DNA of 11,963 nt from Planctomycetota bacterium (GTDB lineage: Bacteria > Planctomycetota > UBA1135 > UBA2386). The position numbers and the translations under genes were made by a program. Positions 1 to 5,957 of the stretch are shown in pieces. The stretch is from assembly GCA_020425885.1 (NCBI GenBank), contig JAGQRA010000279.1, positions 1 to 11,963 of the forward strand, read 5' to 3'. Positions within the stretch are counted from its first letter, which is position 1. Every line of letters begins with the position of its first letter. The notes beneath the pieces are model-generated. The model was not told the origin of the DNA and ran no database searches. It saw only the letters and a list, made by a program, of their open reading frames with translations.

Positions 1-1237
1 TGCCGTCGAAGCACGCGATGTTGTTCGTGACGACACCGCCGAGCCGGTGGAAGGCGCCGCCGATGACGAGATCACCGTTCGGCATGATCGTCGATGCCCA
101 CACGTACGGCCTCGAGGACAACGAGCCGTCGGCGCTGAGCCCGGTGCCGAGTTCGTGCCACGACGCGCCGTCCCAGTGCTGGATGCGTGCGGCGTGCGGC
201 AACGTGTTCGGTGTGTCCCCGACAGCGACGACGCGGCCGCCAGGGGCCGTGGTGATGGACTCGACCCCAGTGTCGATGCCGGTGCCGAGTGCCGTCCAGG
301 TCGTGCCGTTCCACTGCGCGACCTGGCCGCCGATCACGGTGGTGCCGCTCCTGACCAGGCCGCCGGCTACCAGCTCGCCGGCCGACGTGACGTCGACGCA
401 GTTGCCGGCGAAGGCGCCGAGCGTCGTCCAGGTCGAGCCGTTCCAGCGGCGGACGTCGCCTACGGTCGCCGCGACGAGGTCGCCGTTCGGCATGATGGCG
501 AGATCGCTCACGGTGTGGTTGATGGCGCTCCCGACCGGCGCCCAGTTCGTGCCGTTCCAGCGCGCGATGCCGCCGGTGGCGACGCCGCCGGCCTGCGTGA
601 AGTTGCCGCCGGCGATCAGATCGCCGTTCGGCATCACTTCGAGCGCCAAGACAACGCTGTCGGTGCCCGTGCCGAGCGGCAACCAGTTCGTGCCGTCCCA
701 GCGGGCGATGTTGCCGAGCGAGTTCTGGGCGCCTGACTGTTGGAAGAAGCCGGCCGCCACGATGTCGCCGTTGGGCATCGCCGCCAAGGCGCGGACCGAG
801 CCGGTGATGCCGGTGATGCCGAGGCCGAGCGGCTGCCACCCCGTGCCGTTCCAGCGGGCGACGCGATTGGGTCCATTCGCAAACGTGAACTCGCCGCCGG
901 CGATCAGGTCACCGTTCGGCAGCGCGAGCAGCGCGCGGATCGTGCCCGAGATGCCGGGGGAAGTCGTGGAGCCGAACGCGCTCCAGTCGCCGGTCGCCGG
1001 GTCCCAGGCGGCGACGCTGCCGACCGTGTACATTCTGCCGGCGACGACCACGCGCGGCGTCTCGGGGCCGGGACCGTCGGGGTCCCACAGCGTGCTGGTG
1101 AAGACCTCGCCGTCGCGGGGCAGGCCGTCACCGACGCCGGTGATCCAGTCGTGGCCGCACTGCGCGGCGGTGGAAGCGGCCAGGCCGAGCACGGTCAGCA
1201 GCAGGCAGCAGGCGCGGGTCAGATCGAAGGGGACCAT
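1..1237 (-). CDS. Secreted kelch/delta-60-like beta-propeller protein, C-terminus cut off by window edge
   Basis: The frame is open from ATG at 1237 to the left edge (412 complete codons, no stop), so the C-terminus is missing. Residues 1-26 form a signal peptide: a hydrophobic LLLTVLGLA core and a probable cleavage near TAA|Q. The body is a tandem repeat of about 46-48 residues. Each unit carries an MPNGDL(I/V)(A/V)GG strand (PNGD at residues 107, 155, 203, 250 and 386, degenerate at 285 and 332) followed by (I/V)ARW(N/D)GTxWxxLGxG. This is the look of delta-60/kelch-like propellers, and seven units are visible. No catalytic motif is seen, so the role is probably binding or surface structure, not an enzyme. 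No Shine-Dalgarno precedes ATG 1237. An in-frame ATG at 1270 would add 11 residues and is a real alternative start. It is transcribed divergently from the blaI operon. The propeller class is clear; ligand and function are unknown. Confidence 0.9.
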   Translation of the reverse strand, partial: MVPFDLTRACCLLLTVLGLAASTAAQCGHDWITGVGDGLPRDGEVFTSTLWDPDGPGPETPRVVVAGRMYTVGSVAAWDPATGDWSAFGSTTSPGISGTIRALLALPNGDLIAGGEFTFANGPNRVARWNGTGWQPLGLGITGITGSVRALAAMPNGDIVAAGFFQQSGAQNSLGNIARWDGTNWLPLGTGTDSVVLALEVMPNGDLIAGGNFTQAGGVATGGIARWNGTNWAPVGSAINHTVSDLAIMPNGDLVAATVGDVRRWNGSTWTTLGAFAGNCVDVTSAGELVAGGLVRSGTTVIGGQVAQWNGTTWTALGTGIDTGVESITTAPGGRVVAVGDTPNTLPHAARIQHWDGASWHELGTGLSADGSLSSRPYVWASTIMPNGDLVIGGAFHRLGGVVTNNIACFDG

Positions 1238-1435
1238 GGAGCGGGACGAGGAAGGAGAGGGGATGACCATCTGCCCAGAATTGGCCCGCACCGGCTACTC
1301 CCTTACGGGGACCCTCGGCGATTTCGGTCGAATGCGCTGAACCGCGTCGATGGCGTCGGATCGGGGTCCCTCATCCACCCATCATCGCGTGGCTCCTCGG
1401 CCATGGTCGCCCGCTCCGGCAGGGCTTCTTGCACG

Positions 1436-1609
1436 ATGAACCTGGTGCTCGAGGCGCTGACCGTAGCCGGCTGCAGCGTCGAGGGCCTGCCGGTCTGGTT
1501 CCACCGCAAGCTGAACACGGGGCTAACTCTCGAGGTTCGTCGCGGCATCGGTCGCTTCGAGGTCCGCCACGAATGCGGCAAGGTGCTGGCGGCGGGCGCG
1601 ACGGGGTAG
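1436..1609 (+). CDS. Small hypothetical protein, 57 residues
   Basis: I do not recognise this protein. It is proposed because 50 of its 57 sense codons end in G or C, as in neighbouring genes, while the translation is balanced and protein-like (hydrophobic start MNLVLEALTV, then WFHRKLNTGL and RFEVRHECGKVL). The other frames here give Arg/Gly/Pro-rich shadows. It has two cysteines (13 and 47), no signal peptide and no membrane segment. There is no good Shine-Dalgarno; AGGG at 1421 is about 11 nt from the ATG. An in-frame ATG at 1403 would add 11 residues. It lies on the same strand as blaI but ends 94 bp before the blaI promoter, so it is probably a separate transcript. It could also be the remnant tail of a decayed gene. 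Confidence 0.4.
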   Translation: MNLVLEALTVAGCSVEGLPVWFHRKLNTGLTLEVRRGIGRFEVRHECGKVLAAGATG

Positions 1610-1702
1610 AGCCGGAAGGCGCCTCGGGGCGACCGCGTCGGCGACTCGTGCCGCCGCCGCTCGGTCCGTTGGCGAACAGGAGCTGGAGTCGGTCGGCCCC
1701 GG

Positions 1703-1731
1703 TTGACGGTTACGACAATGTGTCGTATACC
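1703..1731 (+). promoter_or_regulatory. Sigma-70-type promoter of the blaI operon
   Basis: TTGACG at 1703-1708 matches the -35 consensus at five of six bases. After a 17-nt spacer comes TATACC at 1726-1731, which matches the -10 at four of six. The predicted transcription start is near 1738, giving a leader of about 33 nt before the blaI ATG at 1771. The first dyad fills the spacer exactly, which is how a repressor would block polymerase. Confidence 0.75.
1711..1727. promoter_or_regulatory. BlaI-type operator 1 (perfect dyad)
   Basis: TACGACA (1711-1717) and TGTCGTA (1721-1727) are perfect inverted repeats around a 3-nt centre. The ACA/TGT inner half-sites resemble the core of known BlaI/MecI operators (family knowledge). 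The dyad sits between the -35 and -10 elements of the promoter driving a BlaI-family gene, so autoregulation is the simplest reading. Confidence 0.78.
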
Positions 1732-1748
1732 GGCGACAACCTGTCGTA
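1732..1748. promoter_or_regulatory. BlaI-type operator 2 (imperfect dyad over the start site)
   Basis: CGACA (1734-1738) and TGTCG (1742-1746) are inverted around the same 3-nt spacing as operator 1. The right arm extends to the full TGTCGTA; the left arm reads GGCGACA, so its outer two bases do not pair. Its centre (1740) is 21 bp from that of operator 1 (1719), two helical turns, placing both on one DNA face. It covers the predicted transcription start. Confidence 0.65.
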
Positions 1749-1770
1749 TCCGGCCTTCCAACCAGCCATC

Positions 1771-2163
1771 ATGTCGCAGCCACCGCTCGCCAACGCCGAA
1801 CTCGCCGTCATGGAACTGCTCTGGCAGCGCGGTCGCCTGACCGCGCGCGAGCTCCGCGAACAGCTCTATCGCGGCGCCAGCAAGGCGCAGCACGGGACCG
1901 TGCAACGGTTGCTGCAGCGGCTCGAGGACAAGGGGCTCGTGGACCGCGATCGCACGCTCGCCGTGCACCTGTTCACTCCGGCGATCACCCGCGAGGCCTA
2001 TGCGGGCGGTCAGCTCGAGTCCCTCGCCGAGAAGCTGACGGGAGGATCGTTCACGCCGCTGATCACGCACCTCATCGAGCAGCGGAAGATTCCACGCGCC
2101 GAGATCGACCGCCTCCGCGCGATCCTCGATGGCGGTGGCGACGACGACGAGGAGGAACGATGA
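1771..2163 (+). CDS. blaI: BlaI/MecI/CopY-family transcriptional repressor
   Basis: This is a 130-residue cytoplasmic winged-helix repressor, the usual family length. Residues 1-70 are the DNA-binding domain: NAELAVMELLWQRG (helix 1), LTARELREQLY, then recognition-helix and wing signature GTVQRLLQRLEDKGLVDRD. Residues 75-125 are the dimerisation helices, ending in IPRAEIDRLRAIL and an acidic tail. In the family the dimer represses its own operon until the partner M56 protease triggers its cleavage. The staphylococcal scissile Asn-Phe appears to be His100-Leu101 here, by my hand alignment. ATG 1771 was chosen because upstream codons give an unrelated Arg-rich sequence and because it follows the promoter by a sensible distance. 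Its stop overlaps the M56 start in ATGA (2160-2163), implying translational coupling. Confidence 0.93.
   Translation: MSQPPLANAELAVMELLWQRGRLTARELREQLYRGASKAQHGTVQRLLQRLEDKGLVDRDRTLAVHLFTPAITREAYAGGQLESLAEKLTGGSFTPLITHLIEQRKIPRAEIDRLRAILDGGGDDDEEER
2150..2155 (+). promoter_or_regulatory. Strong ribosome binding site of the M56 gene, inside blaI
   Basis: AGGAGG at 2150-2155 lies four bases before ATG 2160. It is embedded in the codons for the acidic tail of the repressor, so that tail (DDDEEER) may be shaped partly by the binding site. It fixes the start of the receptor gene. Confidence 0.8.
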
Positions 2164-4076
2164 CCGACCTCGCCCTGCAGTTCGCAGCGGGCAACCTGAT
2201 CGTCTCGATCATCCTCGCCGCCTTCGCGTGGAGCGTGCAGCGCTTCATGCGCCGCGCTGTCCTGGCGCATCTGCTCTGGGTCCTCGTCCTCGTCAAGCTC
2301 GTGACGCCGCCGCTGTGGCACCTGCCCGTGTTCCCCGCCGAAGCTGCCGCGGCTGTGAGCCCGATCGCCGACGATCCGCGGCCTGATGCTGTCGCCCTCG
2401 TCGGCGCCGCCGATGCGGCGACGCCCTGCGACATCAGCGATGTGCTGCTCTGGCTGTGGCTGATCGGCAGCGGCTCGGTGCTGATCGTCTCGTTCGTTCG
2501 CATCGCGCGGTTCCACCGCCTGCTCGCGGCGTCCTCGACTCCGGCTCCGGTCGTCCTGGACCGTCTCGCCGCCGACCTCGGCCACCGGCTCGGTCTGCGC
2601 GCCGGCCCCGCCATCCTGATCACCTCGGCCAACCTGTCGCCGATGGTCTGGTGGATCGGCGGCCGAGTGAACCTCGTCGTGCCGGAAGCCCTCAGCCGCG
2701 CGTTGTCCGCCGAGCAGCTGCGATGGGTGCTCGCCCACGAACTCTGTCACGTCCGGCGCGGCGACCACTTCGTGCGCTGGCTCGAGTGGATCGTCTGCGT
2801 CGGGTTCTGGTGGAACCCGATCGTGTGGCTGGCGCGCCGGAACCTGCGCGCCAACGAAGAGGTCTGTTGCGATGCGCTCGTGCTGCGCACCTTCAGGCCG
2901 CGCCCCAGGACCTACGCGAACTCGCTGCTGCAGGTGGTCGAGTTCCTGGCTGCCCCGGCTGTCCGCCCGCCGGCATTGGCAAGCCGTATCGACAGCGGCG
3001 GGTTCCTCGAACGGAGACTCAGGATGATCGTCAGCAGAACAGAGATTGCCGCGACCCCGCGCTGGCTTCAGGCCGCCGTCGCGCTCGCGACCTTGACGTT
3101 GATGCCACTCGGCATCGGCCATGCCCAGAACCCTGATGTCGGTGCCGTCGGCAAGCGGCTGCGTGCGGCCGTCCAGGCCGGCGAGCTGACGCCCAGGCAG
3201 GCGCGCGAGATGCTCCGCGTGCTGCGACACTCGAGCAGCGAAGAAGGCGAGGCGGAGGCCCGCAGGGAAGTGGTGCGCCGCGATCGGGAAGCGGAGCGCG
3301 CCGCGCGCGGGCAGCGTGAGCTCGATGTCGCGGATCGCGATGCCCGTCGCCGCGGTGTGGAACTCGATCGACAACGCGTGGAGATCGAGAAGGATCGAGC
3401 CCGCGAGCGCGCCGGGCGCCTGAGGGTCGAGGCCGAGGATCGGCAGGAGAGCGAGCGGCGTTCGGCAGTGCAGGAGCTAGAGATGGCGCACCAGCAGCTC
3501 AGACAGCACGCCGAACATGCCCACCGCCAGCTCGAACAGGCGCACCAGCAGCTGGCCGAGCACGAGGCATCGCTCGATCGTCGGTTGGCCGAGCAGGCGG
3601 AGCAGATTCACGCCCAGCTCGAGGCAGCGCGACGCCAACTCGCCGAGCAGCAGCAGGCGCTCGAGCGGGCATCGGGTGAGGAGGCCGAGACGTTGCGCCG
3701 CCATCTCGTCGAAGCCCACGATCGCGTGGCCGCCGACGAAGCCAGGATCGCGGAGCAGATGCAGCAGAAGACCGAGGTGATGCGCGCGCGCCTCGAGGCG
3801 GCGCATCGTCGCCTGGTCGAGCGCGAGAACGCACTCGATCAGAACATGGACCAGTACGCCGCGGAGCTGCGGCGCCACCTCGAAGGCGCCCTTCTCGAAC
3901 ACGGCGACCACGAGCGCAACGGGGAGTCACAGCCGCACCAGCAGGACATCGAGAAGGCCCTGCGGGCAGCGGTGGAGCGCGTTCACGCCAAGGTCCGGGC
4001 CGCCGAGTCGGGCGGCGAGGAGAAGAAGGTCGAGGCCGAGGGCGATCGCGGCGCCCGGCGCCACATCATCCGCTGA
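2160..4076 (+). CDS. BlaR1-type M56 membrane metalloprotease/receptor with coiled-coil outer region
   Basis: This 638-residue protein is a polytopic M56 (BlaR1/MecR1) zinc protease. Membrane segments are near 9-27, 33-57, 93-114 and 303-320. The cytoplasmic loop holds the zinc site H193-E-L-C-H197, the WWNPIVWLARR motif, and E234 in EVCCD as the probable third ligand. All expected catalytic residues are present. In BlaR1 the region after the last helix is a penicillin-binding sensor. Here residues 324-638 instead form a charged Glu/Arg/Gln/Ala-rich region with no visible SxxK or KTG acylation motifs. It includes a GELTPRQAREML segment (about 341-352) and four 29-residue coiled-coil repeats at 458-573. 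Expected role: sense an envelope signal and trigger loss of the BlaI repressor, with which it overlaps by ATGA. The M56 call is firm; ligand and sensing mode are unknown. I give no symbol because the sensor differs from blaR1. Confidence 0.9.
   Translation: MTDLALQFAAGNLIVSIILAAFAWSVQRFMRRAVLAHLLWVLVLVKLVTPPLWHLPVFPAEAAAAVSPIADDPRPDAVALVGAADAATPCDISDVLLWLWLIGSGSVLIVSFVRIARFHRLLAASSTPAPVVLDRLAADLGHRLGLRAGPAILITSANLSPMVWWIGGRVNLVVPEALSRALSAEQLRWVLAHELCHVRRGDHFVRWLEWIVCVGFWWNPIVWLARRNLRANEEVCCDALVLRTFRPRPRTYANSLLQVVEFLAAPAVRPPALASRIDSGGFLERRLRMIVSRTEIAATPRWLQAAVALATLTLMPLGIGHAQNPDVGAVGKRLRAAVQAGELTPRQAREMLRVLRHSSSEEGEAEARREVVRRDREAERAARGQRELDVADRDARRRGVELDRQRVEIEKDRARERAGRLRVEAEDRQESERRSAVQELEMAHQQLRQHAEHAHRQLEQAHQQLAEHEASLDRRLAEQAEQIHAQLEAARRQLAEQQQALERASGEEAETLRRHLVEAHDRVAADEARIAEQMQQKTEVMRARLEAAHRRLVERENALDQNMDQYAAELRRHLEGALLEHGDHERNGESQPHQQDIEKALRAAVERVHAKVRAAESGGEEKKVEAEGDRGARRHIIR
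3531..3878 (+). repeat. Four 29-residue (87-bp) coiled-coil repeats in the M56 protein
   Basis: Units start at residues 458, 487, 516 and 545, exactly 29 apart. Their first 17 residues read LEQAHQQLAEHEASLDR, LEAARRQLAEQQQALER, LVEAHDRVAADEARIAE and LEAAHRRLVERENALDQ. Hydrophobic residues recur at unit positions 1, 8, 15 and 26, and at 19 in three of the four units, as in a coiled coil. A partial fifth unit starts at 574 (LEGALL), and a related LEMAHQQL precedes the array at 440. The array ends in the DNA without a gap or frameshift. Confidence 0.8.
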
Positions 4077-4087
4077 CTGGTGATTCG

Positions 4088-5755
4088 GTGCCTGGCACGG
4101 TTGCATCACCTTCGCCCGCCGGATCGGTAACAGCCGGACCGACCCGCGCCCGACGGCAGCGTCGTTCCTGTGCCAGGCAGCCATCGCTCCTGCTCGCGCT
4201 GTCGTCCGTGCTGGCCGCCTGCGCCTACATGGGCGCCGTCGCCAGGCAATCCGAGCTCGGCGCTCGCCAGGTCCAATCGCCGAGCCTCGCCAATCTCAAG
4301 CATCTGCTCGACACCTCGACCCACTACGTCTACGGCCGGGTGCTCGACCCCGGCGACAGCAGTCCGCTGCGCGAGGTCGCGGTCGCCGCCTGCGCCGATG
4401 CCTTCGGTCGCTTCGAGCTCGTCGACATCATGCATGGCGCCAGCGTCGGCACGCATTACGGCCTCAACCTGCCGGAACGGACCGACACCACCTATCACCT
4501 GCTGGTGGTGGGTGACATCGACGGCAACGGCCGCTTCGACCCCGACGAGGTGATCGGCGAGCGTGAACTGTCGGCCTCGACCCTGATCGACGCCGGTCGC
4601 GTGCTCGGCAACTTCGATCTCACCATCGATCCGAACACCGCTGTGCGCCTGCCTGCCGCCATCGAGCTGCCGCCGCGCAAGCGACAGCCGCACTCGCTGT
4701 TCTACCCCGGCGGCGCGATCCGCGATCTCGATGATCCGATCTTCTCGCCCGAGATGGCGGCGCTCGGGATCTACGAGCCGGCGGCGTTCAGCGAACGGGC
4801 ACCGACGATGTTCTACGCCCTCGAAGAGGACGTCGGCTTCAAGGTCCCGGTCGTCTTCGTGCACGGCTTCGGCGGCAGCGCCCGCGAGTTCACCGCGCTG
4901 GTCGCCCGGCTCGATCGACGGCTCTACAAGCCGTGGTTCTTCCACTACCCGTCGGGTGCCCCGCTCGATCAGCTCGCCCGGTTGTTCCACGGCATCTTCC
5001 TCTCCGGCGATGCCGCCGATCGCGACCCCAAGGTGCCGATGGTCATCGTCGCGCACAGCATGGGTGGCCTCGTCGTCCGCGAAGCGCTCAACCTGCTCGA
5101 ACCGTCACCCGACACAACGGCGGGCATCCGCTTCGTGTCGATCGCCAGCCCGCTCGGCGGCCACCCCGCCGCGGCCGCCGGTGAACGGCACGGGCTGATC
5201 GTCGTGCCGTCCTGGCGCTCGCTCGCCCCCGAGAGTGACTTCGTGCGCGCGCTCTACCGTCGCGCGTTGCCGGCCGCAGTCGACCATCATCTGCTGTTCG
5301 CGTTCCACGACGACGGCCTGCGCTTCGGCGACAACAGCGACGGCGTCGTGCCGTTGCGAAGTCAGCTGCGCCCGGAAGCCCAGGCCGAGGCCGTGCTGCT
5401 GCGCGGCTTCGACGCCACCCATGCCGGCATCCTGCAAGACGAACGGGCGCTCGCCTTCGTCGTCGACGACATCCATGCCGTCCACATCGACTTCCCGCCC
5501 GACCACACAGCCTGGCTGCTGCGCGGCGGTTTCGCCTGCCCCGAGGCGCTCGAGATCGATCCCCTGGCGCGGCACATGATCGTCACCGTCGGCCAGTATC
5601 TGCGCGCGTTGGCCAAAGGCGAGCTCGAGCCGATCGATGATCAACAGCGTCGCTTCGTCGCCGCGGTCAGGGGCCGAGGTCCGATCACCGAAGCCATGGA
5701 ACGGGCCTGGCTGGCGTTCGTCGCCGCCTGTCAGGAGCCGGTACCGCAGCGCTGA
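4088..5755 (+). CDS. Predicted alpha/beta-hydrolase (lipase/esterase-like) lipoprotein
   Basis: The 555-residue product has an Arg-rich N-region, a hydrophobic stretch and a lipobox LAAC with Cys45, so it is probably lipid-anchored. Residues 60-190 look like a small beta domain and include an EF-hand-like calcium loop at 143-154 (DIDGNGRFDPDE). The hydrolase domain (about 235-470) has oxyanion motif VFVHGFGG (H259-G260), nucleophile elbow AHSMGG (Ser324), probable acid Asp418 (DNSDGVVPL) and His445 (DATHAG), a complete triad in the expected order. The shape matches lipases and esterases of the PGAP1/LipA type; the substrate cannot be read. It starts 11 bp after the M56 stop with no visible promoter, so it is probably the third gene of the blaI operon. 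GTG 4088 is the only nearby start that includes the signal region, but it lacks a Shine-Dalgarno, so the first residues are uncertain. Confidence 0.86.
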   Translation: MPGTVASPSPAGSVTAGPTRARRQRRSCARQPSLLLALSSVLAACAYMGAVARQSELGARQVQSPSLANLKHLLDTSTHYVYGRVLDPGDSSPLREVAVAACADAFGRFELVDIMHGASVGTHYGLNLPERTDTTYHLLVVGDIDGNGRFDPDEVIGERELSASTLIDAGRVLGNFDLTIDPNTAVRLPAAIELPPRKRQPHSLFYPGGAIRDLDDPIFSPEMAALGIYEPAAFSERAPTMFYALEEDVGFKVPVVFVHGFGGSAREFTALVARLDRRLYKPWFFHYPSGAPLDQLARLFHGIFLSGDAADRDPKVPMVIVAHSMGGLVVREALNLLEPSPDTTAGIRFVSIASPLGGHPAAAAGERHGLIVVPSWRSLAPESDFVRALYRRALPAAVDHHLLFAFHDDGLRFGDNSDGVVPLRSQLRPEAQAEAVLLRGFDATHAGILQDERALAFVVDDIHAVHIDFPPDHTAWLLRGGFACPEALEIDPLARHMIVTVGQYLRALAKGELEPIDDQQRRFVAAVRGRGPITEAMERAWLAFVAACQEPVPQR

Positions 5756-5957
5756 GGTCTGACGGGACGCCGAACGGCGAGCTCTTCCGCTGTAATCGCC
5801 GGTTCCGAAGGAGCTTGCGGGCAATGAGCCATCTAGAGGACTCGCCCGGCACAAGGCGGTGGACGGCAGGGGGTTACGGGCGGTGAGCGTTCTCCGGGCG
5901 CGCCGGTCAACAGACCGCGCAGGCCACTTCCCTGATTCACTGCAAACGCTCTCACAG
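5756..5957. other. Intergenic region with weak hairpins between lipase and repeat-protein genes
   Basis: No gene is seen. A possible 10-bp stem with two wobble pairs (arms 5777-5786 and 5809-5818, long loop) follows the lipase stop but has no T-run, so it is a poor terminator. A second hairpin (CGGTC / GACCG, loop AACA, 5904-5917, extendable by three pairs past one bulge) lies about 40 nt before the next ATG. No convincing -35/-10 pair was found. Confidence 0.35.

Larger units (their letters stand above)
1238..1770. other. Divergent spacer between the propeller gene and blaI
   Basis: This 533-bp interval separates the minus-strand propeller gene from the plus-strand blaI gene. Its right end (1703-1748) carries a promoter with two dyads, and its middle (1436-1609) carries a plausible small gene; both are listed separately. 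I found no convincing promoter for the minus-strand gene in 1238-1435, and no RNA gene or mobile-element end. Several longer open frames cross the interval, but their Arg/Pro/Ser-rich translations look like shadows. Confidence 0.6.

Noticed and set aside
18..1340. Long plus-strand open frame (about 440 codons) over the propeller gene
   Set aside because: It is antisense to a clean repeat protein with signal peptide; its Pro/Ser/Ala-rich translation reflects the complementary repeat.
1303..1404. 33-residue minus-strand frame (MAEEPRDDGW start) before the propeller gene, possible leader peptide
   Set aside because: Weak third-position bias (about 73 percent G/C), very short, and spacing to a GGAG is only marginal; not enough to call.
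2010..3374. Large minus-strand open frame opposite blaI and the M56 gene
   Set aside because: Low-complexity Arg/Asp/Gln text with no recognisable domain; the plus strand carries two well-known families.
5777..5818. Terminator after the lipase gene
   Set aside because: The stem needs two wobble pairs, the loop is over 20 nt and no T-run follows.
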